The notes below the pieces were generated by a model. That model was not told the DNA's origin. It searched no databases and saw nothing but the letters and a program-made list of their open reading frames with translations. 64,000 nt of DNA, taken from Cliona cf. orientalis. Taxonomy: Eukaryota; Porifera; Demospongiae; Clionaida; Clionaidae. Position 1 is the first letter of the stretch; the number at the start of each line of letters is the position of its first letter. The stretch covers positions 10,352,006 to 10,416,005 of the forward strand of contig OZ005693.1 in NCBI GenBank assembly GCA_963930775.1. Direction: 5' to 3'. A program made the translations under genes and the position numbers. Below, in pieces: positions 54,846 to 64,000 of this stretch.

Positions 54846-56567
54846 ATGTTAGCGGCATATTTTATTTTGGCTATTTGGTGCAGTATGAGTATCAGTGTTG
54901 CAGAAAACTCTGAACTACCACCCTGTCCTACTTGGATGCATCGTCAAAATTCGCAGAATAATGACTGCGTCTGCGGTAGAAGCATGCATGAAGCTGTAGA
55001 ATGCTATGCTGGGAAACACCATATTTATGTCATGCCGTATTTCTGCATCATCTTAAGTGACTTGAATACCACATACATTGGCTCTTGTCCTTATGGTACT
55101 GGAGGGTGGCTACCACCAAGCAGATCAGAACTCAGAGGATCTGGTGGACTTTGTGATTTCTATCACCGAGGAGGTCAGCTTTGTGGAGCATGTGAGGAGA
55201 ACTACACTCTCCCTGTCTATTCCTATTACTTAGGATGTGTCAAGTGTGAGGATTACGAGTATGGGTGGCTCAAGTTTGTTGCTGCTGCATTTGTTCCTTT
55301 AACCGCCTTTTACATTCTGGTGATAATCTTCCAAATATCAGGTACTCTATCTTCTCTAAATGGTTTTGTTTTGATGAGTCAGATCATGGTTACTCCACCT
55401 ATTATCCGTGAGCTATACTCACACAACCAGGTGAACTCACTCTATCATGTTGGTAGTTTAGCTCAGTTATGCATTAACACTGGCATAGCAATTTATACCA
55501 TTTGGAACCTTGACTTTTTCCGTAGTTTTTACAAGTATATCTGTATTAGTCCTGACTTGAAGTATCAGCATGTCCTACTGCTTGACTATGCTGTTGCTGT
55601 GTACCCGCTGTTTCTCATCTTTATCACATTTATCTGTGTCAAACTCCATGACAATTTTTCCATTGTTGTGTGGCTTTGGAGGCCGTTTCATAAATGCTTA
55701 GTTCGATTCAGGAGGCAATGGAACATTCAAAGTTACCTAGTCAATGCCCTAGCTACCTTCATTGTCCTCTCTTATGTCAAGATTCTCAACGTCTCTTTTC
55801 AATTTTTGACATCTTCAAGTGTGTTTAATATAGAAGGTCAGGTGGTAAACCAAGGTTATTGGTACTATGATGGTCGAATACATATGACTTCAAGGGAGTA
55901 TTTACCTTATCTGATACTTGCTCTTTCAATGTTCCTAGTCTTTAACATACTTCCTTTGGTATTACTTACCATTTACCCCTTCAAATATTTCCAAAAATGT
56001 CTTAATTGTTTTCCTTGCTTAAAGTGTAAGCTAGCTCTACAGTTTTTCATGGATACTTTTCACGGCTGCTACAAGGACGATGAACATGACTACCGGCACT
56101 TTGCTGCACTTTATTTGGCTGTGAGGTTTTTCAATCTTCTTTTGTTTTCAGTAATTAGAAACAGGAATGCCTATACCTCAGCTGCTACACTTTTGTTTGC
56201 AGTAGCTCTTGCTCTCGTAGCGAGATTTCAGCCTTACAAGCACAAGAGGAGTAATACAGTCGATATAGTTATGCTACTAACTCTAATCACTTCGTATGTA
56301 CTAATGTCTATGAAATCGGCAGCTGGCATAAATTATCCAAAATGGGTGTATGGAATTCTTTTTACAGTTCTGTGTTTAATTCCACCCAGCTATATTCTGT
56401 TACTGGCATTATCCCGTATTGTACCTCATGCTTTGCAGTGTTTTAGAAAAAGCAAAATGTTTTTGCTGGAGAGAGTAAATTGGATTAAAGATGATCATGA
56501 GGGTGTAGGAGGACCAGCTCTTTTGACTCACGATGCGTCTGGCTGTTATAATACATTCCCTAATTAG
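54846..56567 (+). CDS. Multi-pass membrane protein, member 5 (intact)
   Basis: 573 residues in one exon, the cleanest member with member 6. It has a signal peptide (1-20) and a Cys-rich ectodomain to about 150 (CPTW, CVCG, CPYGTGGWLPP, CDFYHRGGQLCGACEENYTLP, GCVKC). About ten hydrophobic segments follow, beginning WLKFVAAAFVPLTAFYILV, with the loops RPFHKCLVRFRRQW and FHGCYKDDEHDYRHFAALYLAVRF. The cytoplasmic tail is WIKDDHEGVGG...GCYNTFPN. One codon is missing in the ectodomain (SDLNTT where others have SEDLNTT). The Cys-rich ectodomain and multi-pass body suggest a receptor or transporter-like cell-surface protein. The family has no function I can name. Confidence 0.9.
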   Translation: MLAAYFILAIWCSMSISVAENSELPPCPTWMHRQNSQNNDCVCGRSMHEAVECYAGKHHIYVMPYFCIILSDLNTTYIGSCPYGTGGWLPPSRSELRGSGGLCDFYHRGGQLCGACEENYTLPVYSYYLGCVKCEDYEYGWLKFVAAAFVPLTAFYILVIIFQISGTLSSLNGFVLMSQIMVTPPIIRELYSHNQVNSLYHVGSLAQLCINTGIAIYTIWNLDFFRSFYKYICISPDLKYQHVLLLDYAVAVYPLFLIFITFICVKLHDNFSIVVWLWRPFHKCLVRFRRQWNIQSYLVNALATFIVLSYVKILNVSFQFLTSSSVFNIEGQVVNQGYWYYDGRIHMTSREYLPYLILALSMFLVFNILPLVLLTIYPFKYFQKCLNCFPCLKCKLALQFFMDTFHGCYKDDEHDYRHFAALYLAVRFFNLLLFSVIRNRNAYTSAATLLFAVALALVARFQPYKHKRSNTVDIVMLLTLITSYVLMSMKSAAGINYPKWVYGILFTVLCLIPPSYILLLALSRIVPHALQCFRKSKMFLLERVNWIKDDHEGVGGPALLTHDASGCYNTFPN

Positions 56568-56872
56568 TTGCACATATTTAGTATAAGTTTGTTTAATTAA
56601 TTTTGTTTTTGTACTGATGTAGCTCAGTAGCTACGTTCCCTAATTCATGGTCAGGACTATTTTCACATTGTATAGTTTGTGTATACAGTGTTTGAGATTC
56701 AATGTGTTTTTACTCAGTAATTAACTTTTGTACTTCCATTTAGCCCAAAATTTTCGTCAAAGGAAATTTCGCCAATATTGACCTGATGTAGGTGCATGGC
56801 GACCTTTACCACATTTCAATATTTGTGTTGATGATATGCTTGTATAGCGTACATTACGGTTTTGCACACAGC
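56568..56872. other. 3' flank of member 5
   Basis: Conserved family 3' UTR and spacer, representing the site without the CGGGG-type element. Nothing else seen. Confidence 0.6.
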
Positions 56873-57404
56873 TGTGTCCCTATAGCACTGGAGGAAAGCT
56901 GCCCAAGCACATACCTGATATGAGAGATTTTGGTGACTTATGCAAGCTAGAGATCAGCTTTGTGGAGCATGTGAGGAGAACTACACTCTCCCTGACTATT
57001 CCTATTACTTGGGGTGTGTCAAGTGTGAGGATTATGAGTATGGGTGGTTCAAGTTCGTTGCTGCTGCTTTTGTTCCTTTAACCGCCTTTTACATTTTAGT
57101 CATAGTCTTCCGAATATCTGGCACTTCTTCGACTTTGAATGGTTTAGTTTTGGTCAGTCAAATCAGAGATGCTCCATCTATAATTTATGAAATATTTTCC
57201 TATAATCAGGCAAGTGGAGATTACTACGTCAGTTCTTTTTCTCAGTTGGGCATTAATACTGACATAGCAATTTATGCCATTTGGAACCTTGACTTTTTTC
57301 GTAGTTTCTACAAGCCTATCTGTATTAGTCCCGACTTGAAGTATCAGCATGTCCTACTGCAACACCATATATCATATTATTATTATGCCTTTCAATTCAT
57401 GTAG
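56873..57404 (+). pseudogene. Membrane-protein fragment before member 6 (open from 56,940)
   Basis: Same fragment type (GKLPKH subtype, shared 10-base deletion near 56,942), but the frame from 56,940 stays open for 154 residues. It runs through CGACEENYTLP, the first membrane segments and LKYQHVLLQ to the foreign tail HHISYYYYAFQFM. No promoter or signal peptide is attached, so it is most likely not a working gene. Confidence 0.75.
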
Positions 57405-57632
57405 ATTAACATCATGTTTGTCCATATACGTCAATTTCACGTTAATTTTCATGTACCTGATAATATGTGCTATCATACATTAATTGTTTTAAGACTTTAA
57501 AGTGTGAAGTGAAAGTAAAATTTAATGTTTTTGTATAATTTCTTTTATGTCGACTGTCTATATAAAGCGTAGATAACTCCATGGATTTAACACTATGATA
57601 ATAGGTCTGTGCAGCACTCACGCAGCAGCAAG
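57405..57632 (+). promoter_or_regulatory. Core promoter of member 6
   Basis: Conserved block nearly identical to that of member 3; TATATAAAG at 57,559-57,567, 74 bp before the ATG. Confidence 0.75.
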
Positions 57633-59360
57633 ATGTTAGCGGCATATTTTATTTTGGCTATTTGGTGCAGTATGAGTGTGAGTGTTGCAGAAAACTCTGA
57701 ACTACCACCCTGTCCTACTTGGATGCATCGTCAAAATTCGCAGAATAATGACTGCATCTGCGGTAGAAGCATTCATGAAGCTGTAGAATGCGGTCCTGGG
57801 AAATACCGTGTTCATGTTATGCCACATTTCTGCATCATCTTAAGTGAAGATTTGAATACCACATACATTGGCTCTTGTCCTTATGGTACTGGAGGGTGGC
57901 TGTCACCAAATAGATCAGAACTCAGAGGATCTGGTGGACCTTGTGATTTCTATCACCGAAGAGGTCAGCTTTGTGGAGCATGTGAGGAGAACTACACTCT
58001 CCCTGTCTATTCCTATTACATAGGATGTGTCAAGTGTGAGGGTTACGAGTATGGGTGGCTCAAATTCGTTGCTGCTGCATTTGTTCCTTTAACCGCCTTT
58101 TACATTCTGGTGATAATCTTCCGTATATCAGTTACTCTATCTTCTCTAAATGGTTTTGTTTTGGTGAGTCAGATCATGATTACTCCACCTATTATCCGTA
58201 AGATATACTCATACAACCAGATGAACTCACTCTATCATGTTAGTAGTTTAACTCGATTGTGCATTGATACTGGTATAGCGATCTATGCCATTTGGAACCT
58301 TGACTTTTTTCGTAGTTTTTACAAGCCTATCTGTGTTAGTCCTGACTTGAAGTATCAGCATGTCCTACTGCTCGACTACGCTGTTGCTGTATACCCGCTG
58401 TTTCTCATCTTCATCACGTTTATCTGTGTCAAACTCCATGACAATTTTGCCATTGTTGTGTGGTTTTGGAGGCCGTTCCACAAATGCTTAGTGCGATTCA
58501 GGAGGCAATGGAACATTCGAAGTTGCCTAGTCAATGCCCTAGCTACCTTCATTGTCCTCTCCTATGTCAAGATTCTCAACATTTCTTTTCAATTTTTGAC
58601 ATCTTCAAGTGTGTTTAATATAGAAGGTCAGATGGTAAACCAAGGTTATTGGTACTATGATGGTCGAATACTTATGACTTCAAGGGAGTATTCACCTTAT
58701 CTGATACTTGCTCTTACGATGTTCCTAGTCTTTAACATACTTCCTTTGGTATTACTCACCATTTACCCCTTCAAATATTTCCAAAAGTGTCTTGATAATT
58801 TTTTTCCTTGCTTGAAGTGTAAGCTAGCTCTACGACTTTTCATGGATACTTTTCACGGCTGCTACAAAGATGATGAACATGACTACCGGCATTTTGCAGC
58901 ACTTTATTTGGCTATGAGGTTTTTCAATCTTCTCTTATTTTCAGTAATAAGAAACAGGAATGCCTATTTCTCAGCAGTTACACTTTTGTATGCAGTAGCT
59001 CTTGCTCTCGTAGCGAGATTTCAGCCTTACAAGCACAAGAGGAATAATAAAGTTGATGTAGTTATGCTACTAAATCTAATCACTTTATATGTACTAATGT
59101 CTATGAAATCGGCAGCTGGCATAAATGTTCCAAAACAGGCGTATGTGATTCCTTTTACAGTTCTGTGTTTAATTCCACCCAGCTATGTTCTCTTACTTGC
59201 ATTATCCTGTATTGGACCTCATGCTTTGCAGTGTTTCAGAAAAAGCAAAATGTATTTGCTGGAGAGAGTAAATTGTATTAAAGATGATCATGAGGGTGAA
59301 GGAGGACCAGCTCTTTTGACTCACGAAGCATCTGGCTGTTATAATACATTTCCTAATTAG
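57633..59360 (+). CDS. Multi-pass membrane protein, member 6 (intact)
   Basis: 575 residues from the Met at 57,633. Same architecture as member 5: signal peptide, Cys-rich N-glycosylated ectodomain, about ten hydrophobic segments, acidic tail ending GCYNTFPN. It differs by scattered substitutions (for example GGWLSPN and CEGYEYGW) and by one extra residue (CLDNFFPC for CLNCFPC). All ectodomain Cys are kept. Its 3' UTR is split by a MITE at 59,417. Confidence 0.9.
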   Translation: MLAAYFILAIWCSMSVSVAENSELPPCPTWMHRQNSQNNDCICGRSIHEAVECGPGKYRVHVMPHFCIILSEDLNTTYIGSCPYGTGGWLSPNRSELRGSGGPCDFYHRRGQLCGACEENYTLPVYSYYIGCVKCEGYEYGWLKFVAAAFVPLTAFYILVIIFRISVTLSSLNGFVLVSQIMITPPIIRKIYSYNQMNSLYHVSSLTRLCIDTGIAIYAIWNLDFFRSFYKPICVSPDLKYQHVLLLDYAVAVYPLFLIFITFICVKLHDNFAIVVWFWRPFHKCLVRFRRQWNIRSCLVNALATFIVLSYVKILNISFQFLTSSSVFNIEGQMVNQGYWYYDGRILMTSREYSPYLILALTMFLVFNILPLVLLTIYPFKYFQKCLDNFFPCLKCKLALRLFMDTFHGCYKDDEHDYRHFAALYLAMRFFNLLLFSVIRNRNAYFSAVTLLYAVALALVARFQPYKHKRNNKVDVVMLLNLITLYVLMSMKSAAGINVPKQAYVIPFTVLCLIPPSYVLLLALSCIGPHALQCFRKSKMYLLERVNCIKDDHEGEGGPALLTHEASGCYNTFPN

Positions 59361-59416
59361 TTGCACATATTTAGTATAAGTTTGTTTAATTCATTTTGTT
59401 TTCGTACTGATGTAGC

Positions 59417-60080
59417 GTAACCTGCCAATTATCGACATGTACCTATTATCGACACTTGCCATACCGATTATCGACATAGTAGTTTACTACGAATTACAGT
59501 ATTATCCGGAGCAGTGTCCGGATCTTGCTGAAGAGTATCACGGACCTGTAGTGCACTACCAGCCTCCTCTTGGGCAAAAGGAAGTAAACAGGAAGGAATA
59601 GGGCAAGAGACCAGCCAGTAGGCGTGGCGAAGAAGGCCCATGCCAAGCGAGATTGAAATCGGACGTAGTTGGCCTGAACGTCCGATACAATTAAATCCAT
59701 AGCTCCAACAGTGTACGAGCTAATTCGCTGAGAAGAGAGATGAAGCAAGAGGACATCCAAAGACACCCGTAGAATTTTATCCAGACTTTTTATGACTTTC
59801 TGGGCAGGAGATATAAGCCCAAGAAGTTCGAGATGGTGATATTTGGTGTATTAGCGATTATGAGGTGGCGATAATACGTACGCGGTGGCGATAATTGATT
59901 TTTCTGATAAAACCTCGCAGAGCGCATAGCTCCTTGATTGTTAGGGGCTACCTCTCTCCAGTCCATATGATTGTAGCCTACCTGAAGACCTCTCCTTCAG
60001 TGCAAGAGCCAGGTTCATACGTCACTCCTGGCGGGAGTTACAAACTGGGGAAATAAAGGGGTCGATAATTGGCAGCTTAC
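59417..60080. mobile_element. MITE with GTAA(C/G)CTGCCAATTATCGAC ends
   Basis: Left end 59,417-59,436 and right end 60,061-60,080 are 20-bp inverted repeats with one mismatch. Repeated ATTATCGAC motifs lie just inside the left end and GGTGGCGATAAT motifs near the middle. It interrupts the family 3' UTR between GTACTGATGTAGC and TCAGTAGCTACG, which are adjacent after members 4 and 5. No transposase is present. Confidence 0.85.
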
Positions 60081-60616
60081 GCTAGCTAGCTCAGTAGCTA
60101 CGTTCCCTAATTCATGGTCATGACTATTTTTACATTTTTTGTACATGTATAGTTTGTGTATACAGTGTTTGAGATTCAATTGCAATGTGCTTTTACTCAT
60201 ACAGTAATTAACTTTTGTCCATTTAGCCCAAAATTTTCATCAAAGGAAATTTTGCCAATAATATTATTGACCTGATGTAGGTGCATGGCGACCTTTACCA
60301 CATTTCAATATTTCGGGGCGAGCCTGAGCGAGGCCTGAATACACGAGGTACAGGAAGCGGTTTTATATGTATAATATATATGTGTGTGTGACCAACTCTG
60401 AGAAAAGGAACCATTTGGGACTTCGTGTTTGTCATATGTAGCTAGCTTGTACTAGTATGTATAGAGTATACTAGTGTATATTCTGTAGGTGTATCCGCTG
60501 TATGTTAATGTCAATACACTGATACAAGTATACTCACTACTATGTTTGTAGAAAGCAAGTTGGACATTGTGATGATAAAAATTGATCTTGTTTTATACTA
60601 ACATGAACCCTTGACC

Positions 60617-61162
60617 ATCTCCCCAGTAGCTGCACAGTGTAATGGTGCATGTGGTAAAAGGTCGTCAATAGAATGCGTACACATCGATCGATGCTGGCCC
60701 CAGAAATCATGGAGATGGCGTCTAAGATCGACTCTCAACCTTGGTAGCGACAGGTTTCGATGCTTCAATCACAGAGACGAACTCGACAGCACAGTATTCC
60801 TTCCGAACTTCAGGTTGGTCGCGCTGCTGCAGTCTCGCGAGGGCCAGCCCCTTGTGACAATGATGCGTGCTATATATAGCACAAGGCTATCCACGGCATT
60901 ACGTAAGCCAAGAAAACACGTGAAGTTCAACCAACAGTGCTTCTCAGAGAAAGTAGCGCTCAGCTTGTAATCTATTCGCTGGATACACGCGTAAGATACT
61001 CTACATATTTACTGACTTTCAAGTCCCAGAAAGGCTCCAGCGAGGCCCTGGGTTTTTTCATAATTACCTCATAGGTTGCATCATAATTTCATCATAATTT
61101 CATCATAGATTACACCACAATTACCTCATAACCACAGAAAAGTAAATTGCTACTGGGGAGAT
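60617..61162. mobile_element. Nested inverted-repeat element
   Basis: ATCTCCCCAGTAGC at 60,617-60,630 and GCTACTGGGGAGAT at 61,149-61,162 are perfect 14-bp inverted repeats. A 119-codon frame inside (60,611-60,970) is not recognisable. Confidence 0.6.
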
Positions 61163-62045
61163 AATGAACAACTTAGAGACTACATCCCGAGTCCCTCATA
61201 AGTATTTACTGTACGCCGCCATAATTCGTACTTAACTAGGACACATCGACAAACTGCGCATGCTCCGTATACGCGTATATTGGGGCGCGCGGCTTGAGCC
61301 GGTTGACCCGGACCTGACCTTCACTGCCTGCCATGCCATGTGCTAGACTGAATAGGGAAATCCCCCCAGAGAGCTCGCTCGCTAAAGAAAGCAAACTGAG
61401 AGAATCGCCATATATCATCGATAGTCCACGATCTCTTCTACGCTAGGCTCGAATTCTGGGTCCCAACACCCTGTCATACGCGCTAAACATTTTGAAGCAG
61501 TGTTCAGAGCAATTACATCATAAGTTTCATCATAGGTTTCATCATCATTTCATCATCATTTCATCATAATTTCATCATAGCGAGGGCCGAATTCTTTTTT
61601 GCGAATTGGGACTCGGGATGTAATGAACAACTTAGAGACTACGTCCAGAGTCCCTCACGAATACGCCGCCATAAATTCGAACTAGGACACATCGACAAAC
61701 TGCGCATGCTCCGTATACGCGTACAATATTGGGGCGCGCGGCTTGAGCCGGTTGACCTTCACCTGCCATGTGCTCGACTGAATAGGGAAATCCCCCTGCC
61801 CTGAAAGCGAGCTCGCTAGAGAAAGCGAACTGAGAGAAACGCCAAAAGGATATCATCGGATAGTCCACGATCTCTTCTACGCTAGGTTCGAATTCTGGGT
61901 CCCAACAACCTTTCATGAGCGCTAAACATTTTGAAACAGTTTCACAGCAATTACATCATAATTTCATCATAACTTTCATCATCACTTCGTCATTAATTAC
62001 CTCATCGCGAGGCCGAATTGTTTTTTGCGAATTGGGACTCTGGAC
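61163..62045. repeat. Tandem pair of about 440-bp units with TCATCATAATT stretches
   Basis: AATGAACAACTTAGAGACTA occurs at about 61,165 and 61,623. Both units share the GACACATCGACAAACTGCGC and GGGGCGCGCGGCTTGAGCCG segments and end with TTTCATCATAA-type short repeats. Confidence 0.85.
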
Positions 62046-62414
62046 GTAATAAATGGTCCCTTTAAATTTTGAACGCGTAAGGTAATGGTCGTCATGCGCA
62101 TGCGCATACGCCCGCACTATAGGTACTTGGACTCATGGTCATGGCACGTAGACTACTAAATATAGTATAGGTGATCAAAATTATTGGACTATAGCTATTA
62201 TACTAGCAATCTGTGATACTTTCACTGTCGTGGTAGCTTCTCAGGCCTAGCTATTGGGGTATACCAACCCCATGTGCACGTGCATGCCTGTGTGCTTTCA
62301 AAGAAATCTTGTGACTTTTGCGAAGGCTCGCCCCGCACAGATGATTTTCATCACCACTAGTTGTATTGATGAAGATATGCTTGTATAACGTACATTACGG
62401 TTTTTGCACACAGC

Positions 62415-62868
62415 TGTGTTCCTATAGCACTGGAGGAAAGCTGCCCAAGCACATACCCTGATATGAAAGATTTTGGTGACTTATTGAAGCTAGAGATCAA
62501 CTTTGTGGAGCATGATAGAACTACACTCTCCCTGACTATTCCTATTACTTGGGGTGTGTCAAGTGTGAGGATTATGAGTATGGGTGGCTCAAGTTCGTTG
62601 CTGCTGCATTTATTCCTTTAACTGCATTTTACATTGTAGTCATAGTCTTCTGAATATCTGGCACTTCTTCGACTTGAATGGTTTAGTTCTGGTCAGTCAA
62701 ATCAGAGGTGCTCCATCTATAATTTGTGATTCAGAAATATTTTCCTATATAATCAGGAAAATGGAGATTACTATATCAGTTCTTTTTCTCTGTTGGGCGT
62801 TAATGCTGGCATAGCAATTTATGCCATTTGGAACCTTGACTTTTTGTAGTTTTTACAAGCCTATAATA
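62415..62868 (+). pseudogene. Last membrane-protein fragment
   Basis: Again begins at TGTG(T)TCCTATAGCACTGG. It carries the shared 10-base deletion and extra losses (TGATAGAACTACACT; TTCTGAATATCTGG with an in-frame stop). It ends where unrelated repeat DNA starts at about 62,870, so the array is cut off here. Confidence 0.75.
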
Positions 62869-64000
62869 TCTATATTTACGGTGGCCCAGAAGGGCCATCC
62901 ATCTTTGCAATTTTTCAAAGTTACATTTGTAAACTTGCAGTTTTTCAATGTTAATTACACTTTTGCAAACATGCATTTTATCAATCAGGCACTTTTGCAA
63001 ACATGCAGTTTGTCAATCAGGCACTTTTGCAAACTTGCTGTTTATCAATTTGCATTCAGTACTCCGACGTGCAGTATAGCTAAGATCTAGATAAAGCATA
63101 CCCAACATCGCAGCCTTGATTACGGTGATCAAGAAGGGCCTTTCCATACCATGCATAACATTGGTGGCGGAAACGACGGGGGGGGGGGGGGGGGGGGGGG
63201 GGCGGGGGGGCGGGGGGTGGTAGGACCACCCCTTCCACTTTTTCAAGGCTGATACACCCACTTTTGCCTTGCACTAAGCAAAATACAATGAAATTGTCAA
63301 TTTTACCAGTCTGTCTTTTATCATTTCTGAGTCCAAAAACATGCTTAGCCTAGTTTCATTGTTGCTCTCCTTGTTTTTTTTTGCCTGTTTCCATCGTTGT
63401 TTCTTCATTTGCACGGATGCATTATCGCTAAGTAGTGGGCGTGACTTAAAATTTTGCGCGCACGCAAAGCGCGTGGATCATCTTATATCTTGGCCCCCTG
63501 ACATTCAATGTCCTTCCGCCGCCTATGCATATTTCAAAGTTGAATTTTGCTACTTTTCATTCGTGTACTTTTGCAAACTTGTATTTTTTCAATCTTGCAT
63601 TTTTGCAAACATGCCGTTTGCCAAACTAAATCTAAGAGCAAGTGAAACTTGTGAAGTGTATGCCATAATCATGAGATTCCCCACACGTACACCGTGACAC
63701 ACACACAAGTTGGCTATAATAATATCAGTCACAGTGATAACCTGACATAAGCTCACACCCCCTGTTATCAAGGCTGCAACAACTTGCACTACAGTAATTT
63801 AAATTTTGGCATCATTCCCATTTCAAGTTGATAAACCGATAATGGATTTCTCTGCTTCTATGCGGACTGATAGCAACTGAGAGTGATGTCAATTCTATTA
63901 GTAACTGTTACTTTTGCATTTATTTATCTTGGCATTATTCTGAACTTACTTATAGTCATTTTGTACAATAAATAAAAAATATTATTACGTAACATGCAAT
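62869..64000. other. Repeat-rich right end
   Basis: Contains imperfect tandem copies of CAGGCACTTTTGCAAACATG (62,880-63,060), a G homopolymer region (63,178-63,220), further TTTTGCAAAC-type motifs at 63,570-63,620, and AT-rich DNA. No gene is recognised. Confidence 0.6.
63178..63220. repeat. Poly-G tract
   Basis: More than 30 G with two C interruptions. It makes spurious proline frames on the minus strand. Confidence 0.9.

Larger units (their letters stand above)
60314..62335. mobile_element. Second CGGGGCGAGCCT element, carrying nested insertions
   Basis: Ends CGGGGCGAGCCTGAGCG and GCGAAGGCTCGCCCCG, homologous to 53,344-53,972. About 1.45 kb (60,607-62,050) is absent from the first copy and consists of further repeats: an inverted-repeat element (60,617-61,162) and a tandem pair of about 440-bp units. 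Confidence 0.65.

Noticed and set aside
60611..60970. 119-codon frame near the array end
   Set aside because: Lies within a nested inverted-repeat element; no domain recognised.

Overview
The window is metazoan nuclear DNA. It has multi-exon genes with GT-AG introns, 5'-UTR introns, TATA boxes, many simple repeats and several small inverted-repeat transposons. The mix of GABA-B-like class C receptors, Rho GTPases, kinase-kelch fusions and a tandem family of Cys-rich multi-pass membrane proteins suggests a sponge (demosponge). That assignment is inference; no rRNA or mitochondrial marker is present.

Layout: (1) 1-13,903, minus strand: two paralogous GABA-B-like receptor genes in tandem with the same exon plan. 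The first runs off the left edge inside its C-terminal tail. (2) 14,544-28,668: two Rho-family GTPase genes pointing away from each other. Each appears to start from a non-coding 5' exon in a shared GC-rich region near 21.7-22.2 kb, so the two gene-poor stretches of about 5-6 kb beside it are best read as their 5'-UTR introns. (3) 29.0-30.5 kb: repeats and nested inverted-repeat elements. (4) 30.5-44.3 kb, plus strand: four tandem single-coding-exon genes for a protein kinase + coiled coil + kelch-repeat protein. Copies A and B come from a recent tandem duplication of about 3.4 kb. A has a nonsense codon; B is full length but has NFG in place of DFG. C and D are intact and carry an extra proline/tyrosine-rich linker. 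(5) 44.9-62.9 kb, plus strand: a tandem array of a multi-pass membrane protein family with intact genes, frameshifted genes and truncated fragments, evidently shaped by unequal exchange. Each main copy has the same core promoter, with the TATA box 74 bp before the ATG. Several transposon-like insertions can be dated relative to the duplications by comparing repeat units. (6) 62.9-64.0 kb: repeats and unassigned DNA.

The least explained parts are the kinase-kelch array and the membrane-protein array next to it. Both are expanding, decaying families side by side. Any functional link, for example receptor and signalling partner, is only a hypothesis from adjacency.
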